A stretch of 64,000 nucleotides of DNA from Lasioglossum baleicum (GCF_051020765.1 NC_134929.1:5172786-5236785), one strand, 5' to 3'; positions 47,170 through 59,256 are shown, numbered from the stretch's first letter. The notes: generated by a model not told the origin, from the sequence alone. Numbers and translations are program-made.

Positions 47170-48532
47170 AAGATACGTGGAATATTTTTCCATTTCGGTC
47201 CACTCGCGGGCCGTAAACAGGTCGGGCATGTCCGGTTCGCACAGCACATGGTGCAATGCTCGACGCACGTTGATCAGCCTATTTATCATGTCAAACTGAG
47301 AATTCCATCTCGTTTGGCAGTCGATGATCAATTTTAACGGCGTCCTCTCCGGATACTGCACCGTTTGTTCCATTTTTAATTTTTCATTGGCCGTCGACGA
47401 CCGATGAAAATGTCCGACGATTCGCCGACATTTTTGCAACAAAGATGCCAATCCTGTGCACGGCTTCATTGCATCTTTGATAGTCAACTGAAAAAAGAAA
47501 ATATTACATTTTGCCGTTAAAACACATATTGTTCATCGAGATAAAGTCTACTTTGGTAAATAATTGTTATTAACATGTTTATACCTGTAAAGTGTGAGCG
47601 AAACATGGAATTCGCTCCCATGTAGGACTTAATCGTACTGCTTTCACCATGTTTGCAGCATTGTCTGTTACAAAATATATATGGAATTCTGTCTTATCAA
47701 GGTTCCATTCCCTTACAGTATTTCTCAAGAACGAATTTATATGTTCTCCAGTGTGTGATTCCGTCACATTATGTATTTTTAATGTGAAGTTTTGTATCAC
47801 AAAATTGTTGTTCATATAATGTACAGTTACGGATAGATAACTCTCGTTGGACTTTGAAGTCCATCCGTCCGTTGTAAAAGCAAAAGTTTCTGTCTGAAAA
47901 ATTGAGAAGATTGATTAAAAATAAAAAAGAAAGAAACATATACTTCAGTATTATAATTCAAACAAAATATTCTGACTTACAGTTGTGATATCTTTTTCTA
48001 GTATTGTCGCCACCCTTTTCTTCTCGTCCTTATATATTGCGGGCACAATGCTTTCTGAGAAAGTGGTACGGCTGGGTAATTTGTACCGCGGCTCTAACAT
48101 TCTAATTAAATTTTTAAATCCGACATCCTCAACGATGCAGAATGGCTGACAATCACGTATCATCATTTCAGCAATCGATTTGGTAATTACTTTCGATCTG
48201 GTAGAATTAGTTTCCAGCATGGTGAGATTTACTTCTACATCGTGTCTGGTGGTACTGGCCGTACTGGGTACTGTTTCCTCTTCCTCTTCTGCCGCGAAAT
48301 ATTCTTCACGATGCTGATATTCTATATGCCGCTTCAGAGTTGTTGTGCTAGCCCGCTTGCACTTCAATGTCTTTTGGCAAAGGTTGCACACACTTTCGTC
48401 CTTATTTATTTTATTAAACCATCTCCAAACTCTACTTTTCCTTCGAACACGATGATCCACCGCCACAGAATTTGCACTAGAGGCAACTGCACCTGTCTCA
48501 ACGTTGTCCACGTCCATCGCAAATGTTTGCAC
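46383..48532 (-). pseudogene. ZBED-type hAT transposase, four exons, one 1-bp frameshift
   Basis: Exons: 48532-47981, 47893-47585, 47487-46812 and 46736-46383, all with GT-AG borders and matching phases. Exon 1 has a BED zinc finger (VWRWFNKINKDESVCNLC, then TLKRHIEYQH) and the hAT start region. Exon 2 has FTTDGWTS with the first catalytic Asp and FVTDNAANMVKA with the second. Exon 3 carries the middle (CQTRWNSQFDMI). Exon 4 carries the hAT C-terminal dimerisation domain with ILEWWNQNS and SERLFSLAGNIV. Exon 4 has one extra A near 46680 compared with the inverted duplicate, shifting the frame before the C-terminal domain. About 630 aa without that change. Confidence 0.88.
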
Positions 48533-48692
48533 TTGTAACGATGTTCAGAAAACAACAAAAACTTGGTTTAAAAGACGTTTATTAAATATAAGTATTCGCT
48601 CGAGCAATATAAGTATTCGTGATTCTGACTAAACTCTGCGATCGTCAGCAAAAGACTGGTTCCCTGTTTGTTATTTCGTACATTTATATGAT

Positions 48693-49479
48693 AAACTGTT
48701 CAAAGAGGCGACTGAAATGATGTCAGTACAAGATACACCCACCCTTCCAAGTTACATTCCTACAGTACACGCAATTCGTGACAGGTTAACCAAAATTCAG
48801 GAGAACGACAGTGACAGCGAAGTCGCGAAATTGAAAAGGAATTTGATCACTGAACTGGACGCAAGATTTTCTTTTGCTACGAACATGGAATGTCTAGTAG
48901 CAAGCATGCTTTTAGATCCGCGTATAAAAGATAGATTGTTGCCAATGGAGAGGAAAGACGAGGCAAAAGCTGTATTAAATAAATTTGCAACGACATATAG
49001 TAAACCGTCTACACCGAATGCAGATGAAACCGTTGCAGATGAAAACGTTGGTGAGTGTAAAAGAATCACAAAAATGAACGAGATTGCATTTAATATAGTA
49101 CGTATATATTACATATCTTTTTGCAGCATCATCATCATCAGCAGCAGAAGCATCAACGCATACGCTGTTCGCGTTCTTTAAAGATGTAGCGCAGCTCGAA
49201 GGCCACACAACAAATATTGTGTGCAGCCAAACAGACGCTTACATAAGCGAAAAATTGATTTCACCGGAATCGTGTATTCTGGAGTGGTGGAACCAAAATT
49301 CTACACGATATCCTGATTTAGCAATAGTTGCTAGGAATTTATTAAGCGTTCCAGCAACACAAACGTATAGTGAAAGATTATTCTCACTCGCTGGGAATAT
49401 AGTTACAGAGAGGAGATCGTCTTTACTATCAGAAAAAGTGGAGCAACTCTGCTTTGTATTTGCCAATCAGAAATTGTAG
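48693..49479 (+). pseudogene. Duplicated 3' fragment of the hAT transposase gene
   Basis: This is a plus-strand copy of part of exon 3 (to about 49051), its intron and exon 4 (about 49127-49479). It has no 5' part and so cannot encode a transposase by itself. Unlike the minus-strand original, it keeps the uninterrupted exon 4 frame (three A residues in the ttctttaaagatg stretch). Confidence 0.88.
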
Positions 49480-49822
49480 ATTGTACTGCAAAGGTATGTA
49501 TCACTTTTATCATTTATGTTGTTATTGATATTGTTGTTATTATTATTTACTGTTCTTGTTATTCGCCAGTAGAAGAGAGAAGAGGGGGGGCGCCGACTCC
49601 AGCGTAAGCCAAAAGATTGATAATCGTATCAGTTCCAACCAGAAGTATTGTTCGACGAGCCAAAGCGGATTTTGGCGTGAACATAGATCTTCATCTCCAA
49701 TTTCGATGGAAAGTCAGAAGAACGTGTCTTTTCAAGATTTTTTCACCAACCCGCTTTAAAAAAATTGTTATTATTGTTATTATTGTTATTATTGTTATTA
49801 TTGTTATTATTGTTATTATATC

Positions 49823-50045
<223 letters not shown>

Positions 50046-51053
50046 AGAGAGAAATAAAGAAAAATTCATTTTCAATTTAATACATACGTGATATGTGTTA
50101 ATTTTTAATTAAAAAGAAATACCTTGATTTACCTAAATACTCTACTAACTCGTCATATATAGTATCTAAATAAACATGCTTCCAAGGAATAATAAAATTG
50201 TGCAAGCTATTATTTAAATATATCTTTTTGCGTTTTCATAAAACCTTCTACAAGTATAAATAATATCGTTCATCGTGTCAATTTTGCACAGAATTTACAT
50301 ACCCACTTCAACATTTGCAAATTCAGAAAAGACTTCGAGATGAAAATCAATCATGTCTACTTATTCACATAAATCTAGAAAATAGTTGTTTTTGCATAAC
50401 TGTTTTCAATAAGAGGGTTATAGAAATTCTGAATTTACATTAATCAACATTATGGCCATTTTACTATCAAAATATATAATAAAATATCCTAAATATTTAG
50501 CATCATCAATATATTAAAATTATGAAAATATCGATGTACCGCTCTTCCCGCTATGTATAACTCGCACCATGTTATATTACGCTTGAATATGAATTCATTT
50601 CGATTCGTTTCCTTCGTGTAAGATACAAGCCGTTCGCGTTCTTTTCGTACGAACCGCATGCTCGGTGCGAGCCCAGAAAAGTTCGATTGGATTGAGCGAA
50701 CCTAGGCGAGATCTCGCACGAAGCGAACGGTTCGCACGGGTCGGATAGTTCGCATCGGTGCGAGTAGTTCGTATCGATGCGAGTACTTCGCATCGATGCG
50801 AACTATCCGTCCCGTGCGAACCGTTCGCTTCGTGCGAGAACTCGACTCGACTCGGCTCGACTCAGTCGAACTTAGTTCGGCTCGCATTCTGCAGATGTTC
50901 GCACAGCCCTAGTCAGTATTAATCTTTCACGATCAATCCGAATGTCAATCTTCGACGTGACTGTCATTCCGATTGACCGTGTAGGGTCCGCTTATAATGT
51001 ATACTGTATATGTACATAGATTGTATACCTATATCGATGTAGATATTATGTAG

Positions 51054-53888
51054 TGTGACGTTGCAAGCCTGCGACGTCACTTCTCCGTTTGCGAAACGGT
51101 CAATAACCGTATCGGGAGTGGACCGGACCGACCGTTAGTGATTACGGAAACCACCCGCAATATTCAGCGCTCCTTAAGGAAGAGATTCAAATCGAAAATC
51201 GCTCCTAATGCCATCGGTTGCACGCCCCGAGAGTGGCTACTTTCAGGAACGTGCCTAGGGAGCGACAAATACCGACAATGCGCCCCGCATCATAGGATCA
51301 GCCGACGACGAACTATTGGCCATAATCAAAAACATTCCGGATCCGGAGAAGTAGCAAGGGGCACCGCTGCACACGAGCTAATAAACTCGGAGGCGACGAT
51401 CTGGGACAAAGGAGCCGCCACTGCAGGTCAGCAGCTATTTGGTGGTCCCGCCGTCGCCTCACCTGGCTACAGACGGCTCCGGCAGGGTGGTGCGGAGGAG
51501 CGCCTCGGAGGATTAATCCTCCCCGGTCGTCATAAGACGATCGGTACAGTAAATGTTCTATAAATGCGAACGCATCGGGGGGATTTATTCGCGTTTTTCG
51601 ATCGTGGTCCTACTTTTTTCGAGCTTCAAAGGCCGAGCCGAACGTAGAGAAGGACAGCGCGTGTAAAGCGAGACCACGCGCGGGCCTTTGAACTGTGCCG
51701 GCGACTTCGACTCTCCGCGTCTCTTTCTTTTCTATACGCGCTATCCTTCCTTGCGCCCGAAACGTCCATCGTCATTTAAACCTCTACAGTTTAAATACCA
51801 TCGAAGGAAAACTATCGAATCGGAGCGTTTGCATCCGTCAGGAAAAGGCACACTTTTTGTAGTTTTTGAACTGTTTTAAGTAATGTACTTAAGATTTATT
51901 TAAGATTTATTTAATTTTGTTTCTTATCAAAAAATTGTAATGGAGCGAGCGACGCGCGTGACTTGACACGGTGTTCGGTTTTGCGACATGATCGGTCATA
52001 GTTCATCGCGTCTTTATATTTGCGAAACCGAACGTTAAACATCTGGCACTCCGCGCGGCAATCGTTTTAATAGGTTTTACCGTTAATCCCGAAATTACCG
52101 TCGAAAGTTTAGTTACTTTATGACCACCGTAACGCTTGGCCCTCACAACATTCTGTTTTTAGGCGATACAACAACCAGTGCCGTAAAGAGGATATGAAGT
52201 AAACCAATGTGTAATGACAAAAAAATAATATAATAAAAATATAAAACAGTTCAGCATATTTTATAAAGTAATTTTTCTCGTTTTTTAATCTTTACATAGC
52301 GTCGAGATCGCAATTTCTCTTTCTTTTTCATGTTCTAAAGTCACTTCATATGTACGTACCGTCAATTAAACCACTAAATTCTTTCAAATTATATCGTGTT
52401 TGGTATCATTTTAATCAGAAAAATGCCAGAAATAAGGTAGTGAAAATCCCATAACAGAATCATGGAAAATGAAGAAGTTTGACTGTGGTGTAACGTTATG
52501 ATGACTCACGGGCACGTTTGAACTCTGCCGACGACTGCGACTCTCCGCGTCGCGTTTGTAGTGGTTCACACCGATATACCGAGCCGAGTCAGTGTATTAG
52601 TTTGGAGGGGATATTTTTTTCGCGTTTATCGTTGAAAGATTTTCGCGTTTATAGAACATTTACTGTAGTTGGTGTTGGAAAGGTCGGGGGCCCGACGACC
52701 TGTTCTGATAGTTCGATCCTGCGGCTAGTCGTAGTCGCGTTGCGGGTGCGCCCCTAGGGAATTTCGGTAGAGCGAAAGGAGTGGGGAGATCGAGAATCGA
52801 AGCGCTCCGTCGAGGCAAATCCGCGGATCACTGTCGCGCTGGTTATCGAGTAGACGAGTCGTTTCCATAGATCCATCGAACGTCCGAGGTCCGAATTCCG
52901 TAGTACAACGGACACGCGACGCGGGTGGTTATTTCCGAGCGAGCGTAGGAACCGAAGGCAGAATTACCGGCCTGAAGTAGGAGTCCGGCGAGCCTACGTC
53001 TACCACGGTAAGTCGACAAGTGATCCTCGGTCGTAATGTCGTGTTGGCTCGATATTTAGTGCGAGAACGAGGCGAGTGCGTATCGTCCTCGAACCATTGG
53101 TGATAGCCGAGGCCTTCGGCCTCGTGCTTGGTGCTCGCGTTCTCCCGGAGAACGCTGTGAGCCTTGTCGAGCAGTCTCCCTTTCGATTCGTCGGAAGTCT
53201 TCCTTAAGGAGCCGCGTCGGAAAAGGATACTCTCGATATTAGCGACTTCGGTAAAGCACCGTTCAGTGCGCTCGTCAATCTCGCGACAGTCCGTCGAAAT
53301 TGCGCCGAACATCTGCGTTCGGCAAATTCCCGTCTCCGGTGAGACGTGCGTGGTACCGTCGTACCGTACTTTCTAGAATCGCGAAATCTCGACTAACGCG
53401 CTCCGCGATCGAAGATCCATCGCAAAAGTGTATTAGGAGCGCGGGCTCCCGGGTTGCGGCCACGTGGCCGCCCACCTGTAATTTATCATTTGACACCGAA
53501 TAAAATTAGTTCGAGCCATAATCGTCTCGAGTTTATTTCCGACCTGCGAGAAACGTCCTGCCGCGAGGGCTGTCCCCGTTATCCACTGTGTCCGAACTCC
53601 TGGCCGTTCGTGTCGTAGAATTCTGTCGGCGATTGCGAGAAGAGTCGAAGCTCGTGTTCGACTTCCGCGAACACGAGACTTTGGTGTTCTTTAGTGCGGT
53701 ACTTCCGAGTACCTGGCGCCCGAACAATTGTTCAGTTAGTGTTCCCTTCGAGTATTCTCGTCAATCGCATTTGTCCCGAGAGGACCGTGTCCGCGCGGCA
53801 GCGCACGGCCCATCCTCAGCGACTGTAAATTCTCGGGGTTGACCCCTTTCGCCGGTCAGAAAGCCGAGCGAAAAGAGGCAACGTCACA
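51054..53888. mobile_element. Solo LTR of about 1.7 kb, interrupted by a MITE
   Basis: It starts TGTGACGTTGC and ends GCAACGTCACA, an 11-bp inverted terminal pair, and is flanked by GTAG at 51050-51053 and 53889-53892. AATAAA occurs near 53499. Removing the MITE at 51547-52665 leaves about 1.7 kb with no retrotransposon genes, so I read it as a solo LTR. A 141-codon plus-strand frame (51138-51563) and several minus-strand frames lie in it; none resembles a known protein. Confidence 0.72.
51547..52665. mobile_element. MITE with 18-bp inverted ends and TA duplication
   Basis: Both ends read CAGTAAATGTTCTATAAA inward, with TA at 51545-51546 and 52666-52667. Internal sequence shares modules with the element at 53896-56906 and with 59385-59486 (for example tgccggcgac and ttatatcgtgtttggtatca). 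No gene is present. Confidence 0.8.
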
Positions 53889-54277
53889 GTAGGTACAGTA
53901 CTTTCTCGTTCGTTGCGAATAGTGTACTACGCGCTCGTTGCGACGCACAGTGGGGTATTTGGCCTGTTTAGCGCGCCAACACTATTGCGACGTTATTAAT
54001 AATGTGAAGGTCATACTATTATATATCGTTGAATTCGTCTTAACACGAGCTACAACACTATCAAATCAAAAATACATCTTAATGTTTAAAAAATCGAAGC
54101 GACCTTGTTTTTTTGTTTTAAACAAAATTTTTTCGAAGTTTTATATATTGAAGTTTATATTGAGGTTAATACTGTTAAAATTTTGTTTCAAACATTTTTT
54201 CGTAAAAAAAAAAAATATATTATAAATATTAATTAATTTTTATTAATTTTTTTTTATAATATAAATTAATATTCTAG

Positions 54278-55771
54278 TGAATCAGGTGTGTCTCGTCGTC
54301 GTTCGGCTTCCTCGCGTTCGGGCTCCTTGGTGTTGAACAGCTCGCCGACCCAGGGTTCTAAACGACAAGTGGAGTGACGACGCGAGGAACGGAGTCGGTA
54401 CGGGTGAAATAACTGAGACGAGTCGGTTGCGGGTAAATAAATTATACTCGCTGCCTTTCGGACGCGTAAGCTACGGTGCCTCAGGATACGGTTCTTCAGG
54501 ATATAATGCACGGTGATAATGCTACGGTGCCCGTGAGTTTAAAACGTGTGACCGTGAGAGTACTACCTGTAAGAGGCGTAGGGTGCAGGCAGGATGGACA
54601 GGAGTAGGGTTAGATCGCGACTGTCGTCGTGCTCTCCCTACCTAGGCCGGGTTGTAGTGGTCCTTCGATGTCCGTGACGCACGGGTCATCGAAGTTCCTC
54701 CGGACAGTCGTTCAGGGAGTTCGGTCAAGGTGACGCACCTTGTCTGGCTCGACTGGCCTCGTGGGCGACTCGCCTCACGAGGGTGACTTCCTAGGCGGTT
54801 CTTAGGCGACGTCGAAGGGTGACGCACCACTTCTAGTTCGGCCGATTTCGTGGACGACGCGTCTCACGAAATATACCGGTGACGCACCGGGTATGTTCGA
54901 GGTGGAGTACAACTCGCACCAGCGGAGCGACAGGATAACTGGACAGGAGGTTCTCCGACGAAGTCAAAGGGTGACGCACCGCTTCTTGTTCGTCGGCTCT
55001 CGGAGGCGACGCGCCTGGCGAAAGTGACCGGTGACGCACCGGGTGTTCGAGGTGGAGCACAGCTCGCACCAGCGGAAGTACAGGATACTGGACAGGAGGT
55101 TCTCCAACGAAGTCAAAGGGGTGACGCACCGCTTCTTATTCGCTGGCTCTCGGAGGCGACGCGCCTGGCGAAAGTGACCGGTGACGCACCGGGTGTTCGA
55201 GGTAGAGCACGGCTCGCACCAGCGGACGGGCAGGACGGCAGGGTTCCGGCGAGGCCGAAGGGGTGACGCACCGCTTCTTAATCGTCGACTCTCGGAGGCG
55301 ACGCGCCTAGCGAAAGAGACCGGTGACGCACCGGGTGTTCGAGGTAGAGCACGGCTCGTACCAGCGGAACCAGGATGCCGATAACGGCGGAGACGTGGAC
55401 AACGGTTCCAGGTAGAATACTCACAGCACTGGAATATCGCACGATGTTGTCCCTGCATAACTGCTGGCAGACTCAGGAGATTCTAGTCTGTTCGCGACGG
55501 CTTTTATAGGGATGGTTTGGTGGTAAGGGATGGCGGTGCGGTGCGGTATTTTGATAATGACGTATACCGTCTTTCGAACAGTATTTTGGAAATTTGATTT
55601 GGATTCCCGTTGGAATACGGGCCTGGGTGCGGGGTACGTGCGGTACAGGCGGTGTTGTTGTTGTGACAGGAAGCCGGTGGTACTTTACTAGATTCGCGTC
55701 GTCGTGTATAACCGGCGGAGGTTTGCTAGGGGTTTATTTGTAACAGGCCTACGTTATGTAGGTCTGTTACA
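54278..55771. mobile_element. Candidate solo LTR (1.5 kb) inside the Transib-type element
   Basis: TG...CA ends (TGAATCAGGTG to GGTCTGTTACA) with CTAG on both sides (54274-54277 and 55772-55775). It is sharply GC-rich in an AT-rich host element. A short stem (gtaacagg-cctac / gtagg-tctgttac) lies near its right end. The short 4-bp duplication makes this less certain than the other LTRs. Confidence 0.55.
54813..55390. repeat. Minisatellite of about 142-158-bp units
   Basis: The phrase gtgacgcaccncttcttn recurs starting near 54820, 54971, 55121 and 55263, and the phrase ccggtgacgcaccgggt recurs between. Units contain further shared text (ggcgacgcgcct, gctcgcaccagcgga). The overlapping frames of 60-164 codons on both strands are products of this repetition. 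Confidence 0.85.
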
Positions 55772-56908
55772 CTAGCAATAATGACTTTCATTTTCCTTCA
55801 TTTACTTCCAAGTATCTATCACCTACAGCTCAGTTATTTCATCATTACCAGTCATATGATATACGGTCGGTTCATGCCATACTGATCTAAATCGCATAAA
55901 AAGGTATGTTCCAGCACGAGATCGCATATAAACTTTTCAGGATTGTATAAAGCAATGTCTAATGATTAACCCCTAAAAAAATTAGAGGGGTGTTATGCGG
56001 AGAAAAAAAGTTACTACATGATACATATTAATTTTCTGAAAAAAAATTATATCACTTTTAATTGTTTATTCTATCAAAACCACCGAAGAGTATAAAACAA
56101 AAAGCAGTAAAATTACTTTATAAACCTTCCTTTACATCCTAGGTATGTTTTTATCTCGATTTGATACACTAAACTAGTGAGAAAGATCATTTCTTTAACA
56201 CAAGTTTTTCCATGCTTCTCTCGGTCACGAGAATATGTTACTTTCAAGTATCTATAGGTTACTAAATAGTACCGTTTATGGAAAAATATTATTGTAGATT
56301 ACTTGCATATATATTCAGGTACATGGGTAAAAAGTTTTAGTCATTTTGAACAAAGTAAAAATTTCGACTTTTGGCGCGCTAAACAGGCCAAATACCCCAC
56401 TGTGCGACGTGCCTACCCACTCCACTGCCTGTCAACGCCGAGTCGGCCGAGTCGCTCCGCACGGCGCGGCGCGGCGGCAACGACTGTCCGCTGTCTCTTT
56501 CTTTCCCATACGCTCTTCTTCGTTGCGTTCGAAACTTTCATCGTCGATTAAACCACTAAATATTGGCCAAATTATATCGTGTTTGGTATCATTTTAATCA
56601 GAAAAATGCCAGAAATGAGTTAGTGAAAGTCCCATAAAAGCCTAATGGAAAATTAACAATTCCATCACTGCCATTACATACATTGTAAGAACTCACGGGC
56701 CTTTAAATTGTGCCGGCGACGGCGACACGCTTCGGTCACCCGATCCGTATTTCATTCTGTCCTTCTCTATGTTCGACTCCCTATTGAAGTCTCGCTCGGC
56801 GCGGTCGACGTGTATCTGGACGCAGTCATAAATCACAAAAGGCTTCCTTATTTGCTCGTTGCGAACTCAAACCCCCGGCAGTTTCGCAACGAACGAGAAA
56901 TTACTGTA

Positions 56909-57349
56909 GTTAGGTTAGAATGGTTAGATCGTTTCGACATGTCAAAGACGCTGTGCCGCGCGCCGCGCCGTCCACCATCTCTTTTTGTTGATCTCGATCT
57001 CGATACGTTCGTATGATGTAGTCGGATAGCTTCGGGGTCCCGAAGAGACATAGGTAGCCGAATACTTTCGGGAAATCGAAGCGTATCATACGTTCGGGAG
57101 CCCGACAGTTCTCGCCCGAGAATTCCCGACCCGACCTGAGCGTGGGATTTCAAATGTTACTAATTATGATTTCATTGGAATATGGTGGACTTGGAAATCA
57201 GTAGGTGGAAAGAGAAGATACATTAATATGTGGAAGCATGTAGACGAATTTAAGGATTTTCCTCCTCCGGTACAGACATTAGTTCGATCATAGTTTAGAC
57301 ATGTAAACCATATGGTTAAAAAGAAGTCGAATTTGCGTTAATTGTTGGT
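56909..57349. other. Interval with small hairpins, no gene recognised
   Basis: Several short palindromes with TTCGGG/CCCGAA stems occur at about 57030-57115 (for example cttcggggtcccgaag). A 50-codon open stretch ending at about 57291 (with GGKRRYINMWKHVDEFKDFP) is not recognised. Confidence 0.4.
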
Positions 57350-57365
57350 GGCCCTGAAAAGGGCC
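57350..57365 (-). terminator. Histone-type mRNA 3' stem-loop after the mariner-type transposase stop
   Basis: On the minus strand GGCCCTTTTCAGGGCC lies 9 nt after the transposase stop codon (57375-57377) and is followed by ACCA. A 6-bp stem, a UUUC loop and the 3' flank all match the replication-dependent histone stem-loop (GGYYYUUUHNARRRCC plus ACCCA). No AATAAA is seen in the 200 nt downstream. Whether it directs stem-loop-dependent 3' processing is inference. Confidence 0.75.
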
Positions 57366-57374
57366 GATTATCTA

Positions 57375-58234
57375 TTAGAGCAGGTGCTCGATGTGGCCTC
57401 CGTTTTCTTGGACGCACAGCTCAGCCCTCCGAACGACTTCCCGCTGCATCCGCTTCAGCGTCGCCGTGCTTATCGCCGCAATTGTACCGCGAACGCGTGC
57501 CAACATCTCTTCCGCTGATCGTACCGGTTTACGGTACACCTCATTCTGAAATGACATTTATAAAAGAAAAACAAATCGTAAGCAAACACGTATACGATAA
57601 TGAATAAAAAATACCTGAAAAAAACATGAAAATTGAAATTACCTTTAAGTAGCCCCATAGGAAAAAATCCAGCGGATTGAGATCAGGTGACCGCGCGGGC
57701 CACGCAACAGGTCCACCGCAGCCGAACCACCTGTCCTCAAAGGTTTGATCTATATGGGTGCGGACACTTACGGCGTGGTGCGCTGGCGCAGCATCCATTT
57801 GGAAAAACATATTCTGCCGGATCGCTAAAGGAACATCGTCCATGAGATTCGGCAGAGTATGTTCCAAAAAGACGCGGAATCTCGGACCGTCCAGTTTATC
57901 GGGTAGAATGCACGGTCCGAGGATTTGTTTGTCGACATTGCCGGCCCAAAAGTTAACCGACCAGCGATGTTGTGCTTCGCGTTCCCGAAGCGCCAACGGA
58001 TTCTCGACGCTCCATACATGCAAATTGTGGGCGTTGAAACACCCTTCTCTTGTGAAGAGTGATTCGTCGGTCCACAGTATGTATTTGACGAACGTCGGAT
58101 CCCGGGCAACTTCGCCCAGCCTTGAAAACTCAAGCCGCCGGTCGCAATCCCCGGGCTCCAATTGTTGCACCCGCACTTTGTACGGGTGGTACAGACGATC
58201 CTTCAGAATTCGGTGAACCGCCGAACGATCTTTT
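57375..58234 (-). pseudogene. Mariner-type (IS630-Tc1-mariner) transposase, 3' two exons only
   Basis: Exons 58234-57643 and 57545-57375 are joined by a GT-AG intron in phase 0. The catalytic triad is visible: D in ILWTDESLFT, D in FFQMDAAPAH and D in SPDLNPLDFF, with 36 residues between the last two by my count. WPARSPDLNPLDFFLWG and the C-terminal AELCVQENGGHIEHLL match a transposase family common in ants and other insects, as I recall it. The N-terminal helix-turn-helix part is missing: exon 1 here starts after an acceptor at 58235 and I find no upstream exon before a CT microsatellite at 58438. So the copy is 5'-truncated, or its first exon lies elsewhere. Confidence 0.82.
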
Positions 58235-58435
58235 CTAAAATAAAATACATGAAAGTGCATAAATACCTACTGTTGAATAAGCTTTAATCAAGTATGTATC
58301 ATTTTATACTTAACTAGCTTTCCCCCGACACGCGTTGCTGTGGCACAGTATTTATTAAAAGCATGTACGTATTGAACGTGTTTGTGATAATCTATTTTGT
58401 TCAATTCCATTTCGCTTTTCGCGTTACTTCGTAGT

Positions 58436-58437
<2 letters not shown>

Positions 58438-58488
<51 letters not shown>

Positions 58489-58655
58489 CTCCCTTTCTTG
58501 CTCTCTCTCGCTCTCTCACTGTCTCGCTCTCTCACTATCTGTCCGTCTCTGACTCCCTCTCTCTCTCTATCTATCTATCTGTCTCTGTCTCACTCTCGTT
58601 CTCTCTCTCTCCCTCGCTCGCTCTCACTCGCTCTCCTCGCTCTCTGTTCCGTCGC
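58438..58655. repeat. CT-rich microsatellite region
   Basis: A pure (CT)n run at about 58439-58487 grades into mixed tctg, tatc and ctcg repeats up to about 58655. Confidence 0.9.
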
Positions 58656-59256
58656 GCAGGAACAGTATTCGTGCATTTCCTTCGGACAGGATTCATGGTG
58701 CCAACGCATCTAAATAGATTCCTTGAGGATTAGATAAACCAGGGTCATTCGGCGACCATTCGAGCCATCTGGCTAACGTTTAGTTTTTATACAAAGTATC
58801 ATAAATTTAGTCTCTCCAAAAGACCGCTCGCGACCGTTCCGCACGGTGTCGAATTACCGAGACTCGTCGCGTCGTCGACCATATCGCCCCACTCATCCTT
58901 CCCCGGGCCTCAAGCAGAGCTACGGGAAGGAGGTCCTCGCAGTCAAAGGTGTACTGATTGGGAAATGCAACTTTCGGCAGGAACCAATTGGTGCATCTTA
59001 TTTTCCATACGAGAAACAAACGAGTATCGCGTTAGGATTGGGAGACGAAGGCGTTCAGTTGTTTTTCCGCTAACGCCGTGACATTCTCCAGTCCTCGGGT
59101 AAACGGGATCGCATCGGTCAAGATCCCTCGCGTACCGAATCACGTGAATCGAGATTTCTCGCGTGCGTTCGAATCATTAACGCGAATCAATATCGTCATC
59201 TGCGCGCGTATAAGGCAGGACCTGCTAGATCAGCCTTACTGACGAGTCCACTAGCA
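58656..59256. other. Interval before the second hAT, nothing recognised
   Basis: Mixed-composition DNA. Its short frames on both strands do not resemble known proteins. Confidence 0.5.

Larger units (their letters stand above)
53946..56404. mobile_element. Transib-type non-autonomous element with CACAGTG ends and CGACG TSD
   Basis: A perfect 34-bp terminal inverted repeat begins CACAGTGGGGTATTTGGCCT at both ends. It is flanked by the 5-bp GC-rich repeat CGACG (53941-53945 and 56405-56409). CACAGTG is the V(D)J recombination-signal heptamer and the hallmark end of Transib elements, which also make 5-bp GC-rich duplications. The interior is AT-rich and non-coding apart from a nested solo LTR. 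A Transib/RAG1-like transposase gene lies at 13784-16612 in this window; whether it acts on this element is unknown. Confidence 0.85.
53896..56906. mobile_element. MITE (about 0.55 kb) expanded by a nested Transib-type element
   Basis: The left end CAGTACTTTCTCGTTCGTTG and the inverted right end CAGTAATTTCTCGTTCGTTG are flanked by TA (53894-53895 and 56907-56908). The MITE itself is 53896-53945 plus 56405/56410-56906; the rest is nested. The right part has the modules shared with 51547-52665. Confidence 0.75.

Noticed and set aside
51138..51563. 141-codon frame as a host gene
   Set aside because: It is inside a solo LTR, is cut by a MITE and resembles nothing I know.
54964..55458. 164-codon minus-strand frame
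   Set aside because: Produced by the minisatellite; its protein is internally repetitive in the same way.
57170..57291. Exon of an unknown host gene (GGKRRYINMWKHVDEF stretch)
   Set aside because: A short open stretch with no splice sites or family that I can support.
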